Positions 15,719 to 25,899 of a DNA stretch of 43,593 nucleotides are shown here, one piece after another (position 1 is the first letter of the stretch; each line of letters starts with the position of its first letter). The notes below the pieces were generated by a model. It saw only the letters and a program-made list of their open reading frames with translations. It did not search any database and had not been told where the DNA came from. The position numbers and the translations under genes are program-made. This stretch comes from DATCKG01 sp036562385. Its GTDB lineage: Bacteria > Bacillota > Sulfobacillia > Symbiobacteriales > Symbiobacteriaceae. The stretch lies in assembly GCA_036562385.1 (NCBI GenBank), contig DATCKG010000009.1:1-43593 (forward strand), in the 5' to 3' direction.

Positions 15719-17683
15719 TTAAGGATTGGGAACGTCCGATTGGGCCCTGGCCAGCCGGTTGGCCTCCAGGTCGGGGATCAGGTTCCGCTCCACGATGAGC
15801 CGGGAGATGTGCAGGCTCCGGGCGGCCTTGGCAGCCAGCGACTGGCATGCACTCAGGTCCCGGGGCTCGCCGCTTTGCCGGTCCCAGCACCGCCCGGTGC
15901 CGCCTTCCCCGCCGTCGCCCAGGAACAGGTATCGCTCATCCAGGGCCGAGCCATTGTAGAACGCCACCATGCCCTCCGGGCAGGCCAGGAGATCGCGGCC
16001 CATGAAGTAGGTATCCGCCGTGGAGATGCCCAGAAGACCGGCGAGGGTGGGGGCGATGTCCACCTGTCCCGCCACCTGGCTATGCTGACCAGCCCCTATT
16101 CCGCCTGGCAGGCGGATCAGGAGCGGAATTCGGCGTTCGGCGTACTGCAGGGCCAGTTCGTCGCCGGCCTCTAGCCCCAGCACGTCCAGGAATCCCGGTG
16201 TGTACCGGGAGACGCCGATGTGGTCGCCGTAGACCACCAGCACCGCGTTGTCCAGGATTCCTTCCTCCCTCAGGCGATCCAGGAACCGGCCCACGGCCCG
16301 GTCGGTGTAGTGGACGGCGTGCAGGTAGTCGGCCATCTGGGTCCCTTCCAGTGGGCCCAAATCGAGGATACGGGGGATTCCTTCGAAATTGAACGGCCCG
16401 TGGCTGGTCAGGGTGACCAGGAAGGCATAGTACGGCTCCGGCAGCGACTTCAGCTTCTCCACCGACTGTTGCAGGAAGGCGTCGTCGGACAGGCCCATGC
16501 CGATCAGTTCCGTCATTTGATAATCCAGGGCGCTGAAGTACCGCTGAAAGCCCACGTGCGGGTAGACCGCGGACAGGTTCCAGAAATCAGGCCGGATTCC
16601 CTGCATGGCCACGGCTGTGTATCCGTGCTCCCGCAGCACCTCCGGCATGCAGCGGAAGTCGTTGTCCGCGTAGTCGTAGTAGACCGCACCGGTCCGGGTC
16701 GGATACAGGGAGCAGTTGGTCAGCAGGTCCGCGTCGGATGTGACGCCCTGTCCGGTCTGATAGTACGCCTCCGTGAAATGAAGGCTTTCCCGGGCCAGCC
16801 GGTTCAGGTTGGGAGTGATCTCCTGACCGTTCACCGTCAGGTTCAGGACCAGCGCCTGGAACGATTCCAGTTGCAGGACGATGACGTTCTTCCCCTTGGC
16901 CACGCCGAACAGGGGCGACTTGCCGGGCGCCGGGCGGGCGCTGAACCACTCCTGGACCTCCTGGACCGACGCCTCGTTGGGCATGATGCGGGCCACCATG
17001 CGGCTGCCGTAGGCGCCCAGATCGAACACGTGGTAATTGAGCAGCCCCAGCCGGCTCGCCAGGCCGGTATGACCGATCCACTTCTCCTGCAGCACATGGT
17101 CGGTGACCGTGGTGTGCACCACAAGGCCGGCCCCCGCCAGGGCCGCCAGCGCGGCGGCCGAAAGGGGCAGGCGCAGGGTGCGGATCAGGTTTCCCAGCGG
17201 GCCCAGCGACTTCCGGATCCATTTCGGAGGCAGCAGGGCCACCAGTGCCAGGAGCGGGAGATCCAGCCAGAGCAACAGGTCCTGACGGCGGAGCAGAGCC
17301 GTCACCGAAGACGTGACGTCGGTGAGCTGCCCGGCATAGCGCAGGGTGGCCACGGAGGTGAGATCGCCGAACTGGCGGAAATAGAGGACGTCGGCATAGA
17401 AAATCAGCGTCAGTACCAAATCCGACACCAGGGCCCTGATGAGCTGGCGCCGTCCCGGCCGCACAAAGAGCCAGGGCAGCAGGACCAGCATCGTGCCCAC
17501 CGTGGCCGGCACCATGGTGCGCCGCACCACTTTGAGGCCAGCCAGATCCAGGGCCAGCCACTGCTTGTACACCATCAGGCCGAAAAAAGCGAGATACAGC
17601 AGCCCGGACACCCATGGGGCCAGGGCCTGCCATCGCAGGGAAGGACGCTCGGCTGGTGGACGCTGGATCGCAGCTTGCAACAC
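15719..17683 (-). CDS. LtaS-like phosphoglycerol transferase/sulfatase-fold membrane enzyme
   Basis: A 654-residue protein. About five membrane segments occupy residues 20-190 and an extracellular sulfatase-fold domain follows. Glu273 in LQLESFQ and Thr315 in TGQGVTSDADLLTN match the metal ligand and catalytic Thr of lipoteichoic-acid synthase, and VYGDHIG supplies a further metal site. By family knowledge such enzymes transfer glycerol phosphate from phosphatidylglycerol or modify envelope polymers; which of these applies here is not shown. The domain ends with a roughly 80-residue tail (GGEGGTGRCWDRQSGEPRDL). The start is a GTG at 17683 after GAGGCGAAGTA. Confidence 0.88.
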   Translation of the reverse strand: MLQAAIQRPPAERPSLRWQALAPWVSGLLYLAFFGLMVYKQWLALDLAGLKVVRRTMVPATVGTMLVLLPWLFVRPGRRQLIRALVSDLVLTLIFYADVLYFRQFGDLTSVATLRYAGQLTDVTSSVTALLRRQDLLLWLDLPLLALVALLPPKWIRKSLGPLGNLIRTLRLPLSAAALAALAGAGLVVHTTVTDHVLQEKWIGHTGLASRLGLLNYHVFDLGAYGSRMVARIMPNEASVQEVQEWFSARPAPGKSPLFGVAKGKNVIVLQLESFQALVLNLTVNGQEITPNLNRLARESLHFTEAYYQTGQGVTSDADLLTNCSLYPTRTGAVYYDYADNDFRCMPEVLREHGYTAVAMQGIRPDFWNLSAVYPHVGFQRYFSALDYQMTELIGMGLSDDAFLQQSVEKLKSLPEPYYAFLVTLTSHGPFNFEGIPRILDLGPLEGTQMADYLHAVHYTDRAVGRFLDRLREEGILDNAVLVVYGDHIGVSRYTPGFLDVLGLEAGDELALQYAERRIPLLIRLPGGIGAGQHSQVAGQVDIAPTLAGLLGISTADTYFMGRDLLACPEGMVAFYNGSALDERYLFLGDGGEGGTGRCWDRQSGEPRDLSACQSLAAKAARSLHISRLIVERNLIPDLEANRLARAQSDVPNP

Positions 17684-17855
17684 TACTTCGCCTCGTTTCC
17701 GTGACGCTCAACGGGAAGAAGAGCATCGATGTTGTCAGGGACTAGCCCGGTCCGGAGATATGATCTAAAGCCACTCCATTCGAGCAAGACGGGGATAATC
17801 CCTGCCGAGAAGGGCATGAAAGATTCAGGACATTGTGGGAGCTCGTGGCGCCGAC

Positions 17856-17884
17856 TTGACACGTGGTCCAATTCTCCATATAAT
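17856..17884 (+). promoter_or_regulatory. Consensus sigma-A promoter of alaS
   Basis: TTGACA (17856-17861), exactly 17 bases, TATAAT (17879-17884). It matches the consensus perfectly and sits ahead of the T-box leader. Confidence 0.9.
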
Positions 17885-17890
17885 GACTGA

Positions 17891-18140
17891 TAACCTAACC
17901 CCATGATGGGAAGAACGGACCCAACGCGATGCCCAGCGAGGGCGCTCCCTGGGTGCAAGGGCGCCTGCATCTGCCGGAACCGGAGCCACCCCGGAGGGGC
18001 CCGCCGATGAGGTGGGACGGCCACCATGCCGATATCACTGGGACGAGCAAAAAAGCAGGGTGGTACCGCGAGCGCAATCCCTCGCCCCTGACGCCATGGG
18101 ACCGCAGGTCGGGCGTCAGCGGCGGGGGTTTATTCGGTTT
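17891..18140 (+). ncRNA. T-box leader (tRNA-Ala sensing) of alaS
   Basis: The conserved T-box sequence AGGGTGGTACCGCG is at 18057-18070. Its AGGG can pair with CCCT at 18079-18082 to form the antiterminator, and the bulge TGGT complements the ACCA end expected for tRNA-Ala. A competing terminator stem, CTGACGCC / GGCGTCAG (18088-18119), is followed by a G-run and a T-rich stretch. In Stem I, AGCGA and GGGTGCAAG look like the distal T-loop elements. GGAGCCA at 17982-17988 would present GCC (Ala) as the specifier codon; that assignment is inference. Uncharged tRNA-Ala should allow read-through into alaS. Confidence 0.9.
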
Positions 18141-18178
18141 GGCTTTTTGATTTTCCGTGCCAGAGGAGGTAGTCTTCG

Positions 18179-20809
<2,631 letters not shown>

Positions 20810-20843
20810 TCGATTGAGCCCGGAGTTGAGGAAAGAGGACGAG

Positions 20844-21452
20844 GTGGTCGGCGTGTTGCGGGGAACCCTCTGGGGGGAGCTGGTGGGAATCCGGTACTTG
20901 CGGCCGGGTGATGCTCCCACCCTTCGCCGCATGATGATGGATCCGGAGGTGGCGCACCTGCTGTTTGAGGAGATCGCAGGCCCGCCGCCCTCCGCCCTGA
21001 TGATGGGACTGGCCATCGCGATGGGCCGCCTCGCGGGGCGCCCGGAGTTTGCCATCGTGGAGCGCAGCGGCCGCCTGATCGGTGCGGTCCGGCTCTGGCG
21101 CATCAGCCCGCGCAACCGGAGTGCGATGCTGACCATCTTCATCGGCGACAAGAGCCGATGGGGTAAGGGGTATGGCACCGATGCCCTCCGGCTGGTTCTC
21201 CGCCACGCCTTCGGCCCCATGGAGCTGCATCGGGTGGAGTTGCACGTCTTTGACTTCAACCACCGGGCGATCCGCAGTTATGAAAAAGCCGGCTTCGTCC
21301 AGGAGGGCACCCGCCGGCAGGCCTTGTTCCGGGACGGCCGGTACCACGACATCCTGGTCATGGGTGTGCTGCGGGAGGAGTTTCTTGCCCGGGAGATCGA
21401 GCGCCGCAGCGACGCCGTCGCCCGGGTCCTGGCGGCCCAGGAAAATGATTGA
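20844..21452 (+). CDS. GNAT-family N-acetyltransferase
   Basis: About 202 residues with the RimJ/RimL-like GNAT layout: YLRPGDAPTLRRMM at the start, then SGRLIGAVRLWRISPRNRSAML, the acetyl-CoA loop SRWGKGYGTDALRLVLRHAF, and the closing FDFNHRAIRSYEKAGFVQEGTRRQAL and GRYHDILVMGVL. The acceptor is unknown; this subgroup acetylates protein N-termini or small amines. Two starts are plausible, a GTG at 20844 and a GTG at 20853. The second follows GAGGTGGTCGGC very neatly. Placed directly behind alaS and before a shared terminator, it is probably co-transcribed with it. Confidence 0.88.
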   Translation: MVGVLRGTLWGELVGIRYLRPGDAPTLRRMMMDPEVAHLLFEEIAGPPPSALMMGLAIAMGRLAGRPEFAIVERSGRLIGAVRLWRISPRNRSAMLTIFIGDKSRWGKGYGTDALRLVLRHAFGPMELHRVELHVFDFNHRAIRSYEKAGFVQEGTRRQALFRDGRYHDILVMGVLREEFLAREIERRSDAVARVLAAQEND

Positions 21453-21460
21453 GTCGAAGC

Positions 21461-21483
21461 AGCGGGGGCGGAAATCCCCCGCT
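21461..21483 (+). terminator. Terminator of the alaS-GNAT unit
   Basis: Perfect AGCGGGGG / CCCCCGCT stem with a 7-base loop, then TTGTTTCC, just after the GNAT stop codon. Confidence 0.85.
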
Positions 21484-21599
21484 TTGTTTCCTGGGTTGAA
21501 AGGATTCCTTTGGCAAAGGGGAGAATACCACCCAGAGAAAACAAACCCAACCCGCCAGGCCGGCGGCCTCTGCGGAGATTGGATGGGGACGGTGAGCCC

Positions 21600-21863
21600 A
21601 TGTCTGACCTAAACGACAAGACCGTCTACTGGCGCAACAAACCCGACGACCGCAACGCCGGGGAGATTCTGCGCAAGGTATACGACGCACTGAAAGAGAA
21701 GGGGTACAGTCCCATCGACCAGATCGTAGGCTATCTCCTGTCGGGGGATCCCACGTACATCACCAGCCACGGCGGCGCCCGCAACCTGATCCGCCGGCTG
21801 GAGCGGGACGAGTTGCTGGAGGAACTGGTCCGGGCGTACTTGGAAGGAAAGGAGCGGGACTGA
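21600..21863 (+). CDS. ireB: IreB/YrzL family regulatory phosphoprotein (UPF0297)
   Basis: An 87-residue protein with the family blocks TVYWRNKP, EILRKVYDALKEKGYSPIDQIVGYLLSGDPTYITSH and GARNLIRRLERDELLEELVRAYL. In enterococci IreB is a substrate of the Ser/Thr kinase IreK and affects cell-envelope stress responses. In most Firmicutes the gene sits between alaS and ruvX, as here, although other genes have been inserted. The ATG at 21600 follows a modest GGTGA. The terminator stem includes the stop codon region. Confidence 0.93.
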   Translation: MSDLNDKTVYWRNKPDDRNAGEILRKVYDALKEKGYSPIDQIVGYLLSGDPTYITSHGGARNLIRRLERDELLEELVRAYLEGKERD

Positions 21864-21876
21864 CCCGCTCCTTTTG
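21848..21876 (+). terminator. Terminator of ireB
   Basis: GGAGCGGG / CCCGCTCC stem around the TGA stop, flanked by AAA upstream and TTTTGT downstream. Confidence 0.85.
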
Positions 21877-22103
21877 TGCACCTACCAAAGTCTAAGACAA
21901 CAATCCCGTTGGAACAGGTCTGACTAGTACAAAAGGATACCAAATCATGCCGTTCCTACCCCTTCCGCCCATCCCGGAGGGAAACTGGCATCCCTGTTGA
22001 ATTTCTATCCATGGGCCCCGGCCACGCGGCCCGAGGAGAGACCGCCCGGCCGGCCCCGGCCGGCGACGGCCGTGACCATACCACGGTAGGGGGAACGAGG
22101 ACG

Positions 22104-22481
22104 ATGGCCGTTCACAATTTTCGCGTTCGTCGCTGCACCCTGGATGGGCCCCAGGTAGTCGGTTTCTTTGACACCTATGGCAGGGCGCTTCGGTATGCCA
22201 CCCGCCGCGCGCGGGAGACCGGTTCCGTCCACCGGGTGGAGGGCCGCCCGCCTTTGGGCAAGGGCTGGCAGACTGTCCGCGAGGTGGTGCCGGAGGTCGC
22301 CTCGCCCATCGAGGCCGCCATCGCCCGGGGAAAGCTGCCCAGGGTGCAGGACGCATCTGGTCGTCAGGGCCGGGTTCTTTCGTACATCCGTCCCACTCGG
22401 GAAGTGCGGGTGGCGTGGGACGATGTGGCCAATCCCGGACGGGGCGAAGTGATCCCGGTAGATCAGCTCACGCTGGTGTGA
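22104..22481 (+). CDS. Small basic hypothetical protein
   Basis: A 125-residue soluble protein that begins MAVHNFRVRRCTLDGPQVVGFF and contains several short beta-like stretches (RVLSYIRPTREVRVAWDDVANP, GEVIPVDQLTLV). It has many Arg residues and no signal peptide. The ATG at 22104 follows AGGGGGAACGAGG. GC use resembles its neighbours. The C-terminal part looks like a small SH3- or KOW-like beta module, but this is a guess. Not recognised. Confidence 0.65.
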   Translation: MAVHNFRVRRCTLDGPQVVGFFDTYGRALRYATRRARETGSVHRVEGRPPLGKGWQTVREVVPEVASPIEAAIARGKLPRVQDASGRQGRVLSYIRPTREVRVAWDDVANPGRGEVIPVDQLTLV

Positions 22482-22497
22482 TACGGTAGGAAACATC

Positions 22498-22537
22498 AGG
22501 CCCGGGGCGCCGCTGGAAGCAGGCGCCTCCGGGCCTG
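22498..22537. terminator. Convergent terminator
   Basis: CAGGCCCGG...GGCGCC / GGCGCC...CCGGGCCTG hairpin between the plus-strand hypothetical gene and the minus-strand CBS gene. Confidence 0.65.
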
Positions 22538-22567
22538 TCTGTGCACCACGGCCCCTTGGGCGGTCCG

Positions 22568-23008
22568 TCAGTGCGCCCGGGGCTCCGATGGCTCAGAGGG
22601 CGTGGAGATGGAAGACAGGGCCTGACCCGCCTCGTCCACGTGGATATGCACCGTGGCCATGTCACCCAGGGCCACGATGCCCACCAACCGGCCGTTCTCC
22701 ACCACCGGCAGGCGCCGGATCTGGTGCCGCGCCATCAGGTCGGCGGCCTCGTGGGCGTCCATCTCCGGCGAGGCGGTGATCACCGACTGGGTCATGCACT
22801 CCCCGCATCGGGTCATGTTCGCATCCTTGCCCTTGGCCACCACCCGCAGCACGATATCCCGGTCGGTGAGAATCCCCACCACCTTCTCTCCGGAGACGAC
22901 GGGCACGGCGCCGCAGTTACGCTCCGACATGATCTGGGCGGCTCCCGCCACGGGCGCGTCGGGGCTGCAGGTCTTGACGTCACGGGTCATCAACTCTCGC
23001 ACCTTCAC
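22568..23008 (-). CDS. CBS-domain pair protein
   Basis: A 146-residue protein made of two CBS domains: about residues 7-60 (VRELMTRDVKTCSPDAPV...GAVPVVSGEKVVGILTDRDIVLR) and 70-125 (CMTQSVITASPEMDAHEAADLMARHQIRRLPVVENGRLVGIVALGD). A Ser/Pro/Glu-rich tail follows. Such stand-alone pairs bind adenine nucleotides and act as sensors; the partner is unknown. The start is a GTG at 23008 with GGAGGTG 8 bases upstream. It interrupts the plus-strand ireB-ruvX order. Confidence 0.9.
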   Translation of the reverse strand: MKVRELMTRDVKTCSPDAPVAGAAQIMSERNCGAVPVVSGEKVVGILTDRDIVLRVVAKGKDANMTRCGECMTQSVITASPEMDAHEAADLMARHQIRRLPVVENGRLVGIVALGDMATVHIHVDEAGQALSSISTPSEPSEPRAH

Positions 23009-23074
23009 TTCCGCTACACCTCCACAACTGCGCTCGCCGTGTAGGATAACCCCGGAGAAGCTACGGCTATGCTA

Positions 23075-23103
23075 TTTACAATCCGCTTGCTTCGCGGTAC
23101 ACT
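23075..23103 (+). promoter_or_regulatory. Promoter of the rhomboid-ruvX operon
   Basis: TTTACA (23075-23080), 17-base spacer, TACACT (23098-23103), with the rhomboid ATG only 15 bases after the -10 box, so the leader is very short. Confidence 0.6.
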
Positions 23104-23118
23104 CCGGGGGGAATTGGC

Positions 23119-23811
23119 ATGGTCCTACCAGTCCGGGACAGCGCGCAGCGGCGCCGCTACCCGTGGCTTACCCTTGCCCTGATCATGATGAACGTCGCCA
23201 TCTTTGGCCTGGAGGTGGTGGCCGGGCCGGCGGCGTGGCGGCTGCTGGGAGTCCTGGCCGTGGTGCCCACCCAGGTGCTGGACCCGGCGGCCTGGACGGC
23301 GGGTCCGGGATGGCTGCTGCTGTCGCTGGTCGCCAGCACGTTCCTGCACGGATCCTGGGCCCACTTGCTGGGGAACATGCTGTACCTTTGGATCTTCGGC
23401 GACAACGTCGAGGATGTGCTGGGACCGTGGCGCTATCTGATCTTTTACCTGCTCTGCGGCGTCCTGGCCAACGTGGCCCATGTCCTGGCCAACCCCGCCT
23501 CCGCGGTGCCGACCATCGGCGCTTCCGGAGCAGTGGCGGGGGTGTTGGGAGCTTATATCCTGTTCTTTCCCCGGGCCAAGGTCCTGACGCTGGTGCCCGT
23601 CGGTCCTGTGGTTCCGGCCATCCGGGTGCCGGCCTGGGCTTACCTGAGCCTCTGGTTCCTGTTTCAGTTGGTGAGCGGCCTCGCACCGATATGGGTTCGT
23701 GACCTGACCCAGACCGTGGCGTTCTGGGCGCATATCAGCGGGTTTCTCACTGGCATCGCTCTGGCCCGGTTGTTGCTTCCTGCTCAGCGGAACCCGGTTG
23801 CCGGGAGGTGA
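23119..23811 (+). CDS. Rhomboid-family intramembrane serine protease
   Basis: A 230-residue membrane protease with six or so membrane segments. The catalytic Ser136 is in GASGAVAG and the catalytic His205 is in AHISGFLTG. The supporting HGSWAHLLGN motif (His77, His82, Asn86) is also present, so it should be active. It cleaves membrane-anchored substrates within the bilayer; the target is not known. The ATG at 23119 follows GGGGGG, and its stop codon lies on the ruvX ribosome site, which implies coupling. Confidence 0.93.
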   Translation: MVLPVRDSAQRRRYPWLTLALIMMNVAIFGLEVVAGPAAWRLLGVLAVVPTQVLDPAAWTAGPGWLLLSLVASTFLHGSWAHLLGNMLYLWIFGDNVEDVLGPWRYLIFYLLCGVLANVAHVLANPASAVPTIGASGAVAGVLGAYILFFPRAKVLTLVPVGPVVPAIRVPAWAYLSLWFLFQLVSGLAPIWVRDLTQTVAFWAHISGFLTGIALARLLLPAQRNPVAGR

Positions 23812-24260
23812 TGTTGATTCGCATAGCAGGGCTCGATGTGGGGGACAAGACTATTGGGGTGGCGCTCAGCGATGAACTGGGCTGGACGGCCCAGGCGCTG
23901 GAGGTGATCCGCCGCCGGCGGCTGGAGGATGATCTGGCCCGGCTTGAGGCCATAGCCCGCCAGTACGGCGTGGAGCGCTGGGTCGTGGGCATGCCCCGGA
24001 ACATGAACGGCACCTACGGCCCCCGTGCGGAGATGACCCGGGAGTTTATGCGCCATCTCGAGGAGCGGCTCGGCCTGCCGGTGGAGGCCTTCGACGAACG
24101 GATGACCACCATGGCGGCGGAGCGGGTGCTCCTGGCAGCCGATCTCAGTCGGGCCAAGCGGAAAAAGGTGATCGACAAGATGGCGGCCGCGGTGATCTTG
24201 CAGGGCTATCTGGACGCCCGCAACAGGCGACGGTCGCCGGGCTCCTCTGAGGAGACGTAG
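23811..24260 (+). CDS. ruvX: Pre-16S rRNA nuclease / Holliday junction resolvase-like RuvX (YqgF)
   Basis: A 149-residue RNase H-fold protein. It starts IAGLDVGDKTIGVALSDELG, with the first catalytic Asp in GLDVG, and has VVGMPRNMNGTYGPRA and FDERMTTMAAERVL (second acidic cluster), then KKVIDKMAAAVILQGYLD. It acts in 16S rRNA 5' maturation and was earlier proposed as a Holliday junction resolvase. The ATG at 23811 is only 2 bases from GGGAGG, so a TTG at 23814 (MIRIAGLDVG) could be the true start. It overlaps the rhomboid stop. Confidence 0.93.
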   Translation: MLIRIAGLDVGDKTIGVALSDELGWTAQALEVIRRRRLEDDLARLEAIARQYGVERWVVGMPRNMNGTYGPRAEMTREFMRHLEERLGLPVEAFDERMTTMAAERVLLAADLSRAKRKKVIDKMAAAVILQGYLDARNRRRSPGSSEET

Positions 24261-24281
24261 GGGATTCGATGGGTTCTTGGT

Positions 24282-24310
24282 TTGACATGGAAAAGCCCCC
24301 TGAGTAAAAT
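24282..24310 (+). promoter_or_regulatory. Promoter of the DUF1292 gene
   Basis: TTGACA (24282-24287), 17-base spacer, TAAAAT (24305-24310). CCCCC and GGGGG flank the -10 box (24296-24315) and could form a hairpin or an operator. Confidence 0.75.
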
Positions 24311-24339
24311 GGGGGTAACTTGCGAATAGAGGTGGTCCC

Positions 24340-24660
24340 GTGAGCCCGCACGATCATGATCATGAACATGAGCACCAGCATGATGATGAGGAAATCATCG
24401 TGCTGATGGATGAGGATGGGAACGAGCACCAGTTTGCCCTCGTCCAGGTGATCAAGGTAGACGAGAAGGATTATGCGATCCTGCTGCCCATGGAAGGCGA
24501 CGAAGAGGCCGACGAGGCCGTGATCCTCCGCATCGACCAGGAAAACGGTGAGGATGTCCTGGTGGAAATCGAGGACGAAGAGGAATTCGAGCGGGTCGCC
24601 GAAGCATGGGATGAGATGCTGGACGAGGCCGAGTTCGAAGCCATGGAAGACGAGGAATAG
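24340..24660 (+). CDS. DUF1292 (YrzB-like) acidic protein
   Basis: A 106-residue, extremely acidic protein. A His/Asp-rich N-terminus (HDHDHEHEHQHDDEE) could bind metal. The family core follows: IIVLMDEDGNEHQFALVQVIKVDEKDYAILLPM and AVILRIDQ, then an Asp/Glu-rich tail. The family normally follows ireB and ruvX in Firmicutes, and its function is unknown. The start is a GTG at 24340 after GAGGTGG. It has its own promoter and terminator. Confidence 0.9.
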   Translation: MSPHDHDHEHEHQHDDEEIIVLMDEDGNEHQFALVQVIKVDEKDYAILLPMEGDEEADEAVILRIDQENGEDVLVEIEDEEEFERVAEAWDEMLDEAEFEAMEDEE

Positions 24661-24665
24661 TGTGC

Positions 24666-24696
24666 AAAGGAGCCCTGTCTGGGAGGGCTCCTTTCC
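24666..24696 (+). terminator. Terminator of the DUF1292 gene
   Basis: AAAGGAGCCCT / AGGGCTCCTTT 11-base stem with a 7-base loop, 5 bases after the stop codon. Confidence 0.88.
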
Positions 24697-24756
24697 TGTA
24701 TGTATAATTTTAGGTTAAGATGGGGTCTGATTTTCATCCCGCAGGAGGGTGACCGG

Positions 24757-25839
24757 TTGCTAGAAGTGGCAAGATACTTGGAAGGGAAAGCTGTCCGCCG
24801 CTGGGTCCCGCTGGTGCTGCTGCTGGCGGTGGTGATGGGATTTCCGTTCTATGTGATGTTGAACCTTCGACCCTACCGACCCGGTGCCACAGAGACCGTG
24901 ACGGTGCATGTGGCCGCAGGCGCCTCCATGAGCGACGTGGCGGACCTGCTCTACCGGCACCACCTGATCCGCAATCCCGTGTTTTTCCGCTACTACGCCC
25001 GCCTGCTCCACCTGGACAGCCGGCTGCAGCCCGGGGAATATGCGCTCTCCCAGGGCATGTCCCCGGCGCAGATCCTGCGCATGCTGACCGAGGGGCAGGT
25101 GGTGGTTCACAGGGTGACCATCCCCGAGGGGATGACGGTTCGGGAGATCGCCGACCTTCTGGATGCACAGGGGGTGGTTTCCCGGGACGAGTTCCTGGCC
25201 GCCGCGGCTGCTGCCTCCCATCTGGTAGACGAGTACCTGCCGGCGGATGTGGAATTGGAGCAGCCGCTGGAGGGCTACCTGTTTCCCGCCACCTATGAGT
25301 ACCGGACGGGTGTCACCGCCGAGGAACTGCTTTCCATGATGGTCGAACGGTTTCGCCAGGTGTGGACGCCGGAACTCCTGCAGCGGGCAGACGAGCTCAA
25401 GATGTCGATTCACGAGGTGGTCACGCTGGCCTCCATCATCGAGGAGGAGGCTCAGGTGGCCGATGAGCGGGCCCGGATCAGCGGCGTGTATCATAACCGT
25501 TTGCGGGTCGGCATGAAGCTGGATGCAGATCCTACGGTGGCCTACGCGGTCGGAAAGCTGCCAGGAGAGGAACTGACCCTTGAGGATCTGGCGGTGGATT
25601 CTCCCTATAACACATACCGGTATGCAGGGCTGCCGCCCGGCCCCATCGCCTGTCCGGGAGAGGCGTCGATTCTGGCCGCTCTTTACCCTGAGGAGCATGA
25701 CTACTGGTATTTCGTCGCCCGGGGCGACGGTTCGGGCCGTCATTTCTTCGCCAGGACCCTGGAGGAGCAGGAGCGGAACATCGAAACGTACCAGGCCAAT
25801 CTCGCGGCCCGGAGAGAGGCTGAAGAATCGGGAGAATAA
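24757..25839 (+). CDS. mltG: Endolytic murein transglycosylase MltG
   Basis: A 360-residue single-pass membrane enzyme that cuts nascent glycan strands and so sets their length. The sequence shows a short cytosolic N-terminus, the anchor VPLVLLLAVVMGFPFYVML, a LysM-like region (VHVAAGASMSDVADLLYRHHLI...LQPGEYALSQGMSPAQILRML) and the YceG catalytic domain. Catalytic Glu lies in LASIIEEEAQVADE, and the later signature is LDADPTVAYAVGK...YNTYRYAGLPPGPI. The TTG at 24757 follows CAGGAGGG. A longer ATG frame begins inside the preceding terminator area and is rejected. The PBP gene downstream suggests a joint role in wall growth. Confidence 0.94.
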   Translation: MLEVARYLEGKAVRRWVPLVLLLAVVMGFPFYVMLNLRPYRPGATETVTVHVAAGASMSDVADLLYRHHLIRNPVFFRYYARLLHLDSRLQPGEYALSQGMSPAQILRMLTEGQVVVHRVTIPEGMTVREIADLLDAQGVVSRDEFLAAAAAASHLVDEYLPADVELEQPLEGYLFPATYEYRTGVTAEELLSMMVERFRQVWTPELLQRADELKMSIHEVVTLASIIEEEAQVADERARISGVYHNRLRVGMKLDADPTVAYAVGKLPGEELTLEDLAVDSPYNTYRYAGLPPGPIACPGEASILAALYPEEHDYWYFVARGDGSGRHFFARTLEEQERNIETYQANLAARREAEESGE

Positions 25840-25899
25840 TCAGATAAGCGGTATAATCTGCGCCTTCCGGAGGCAACCTACCTCCTGAGGTGGTTTCCG

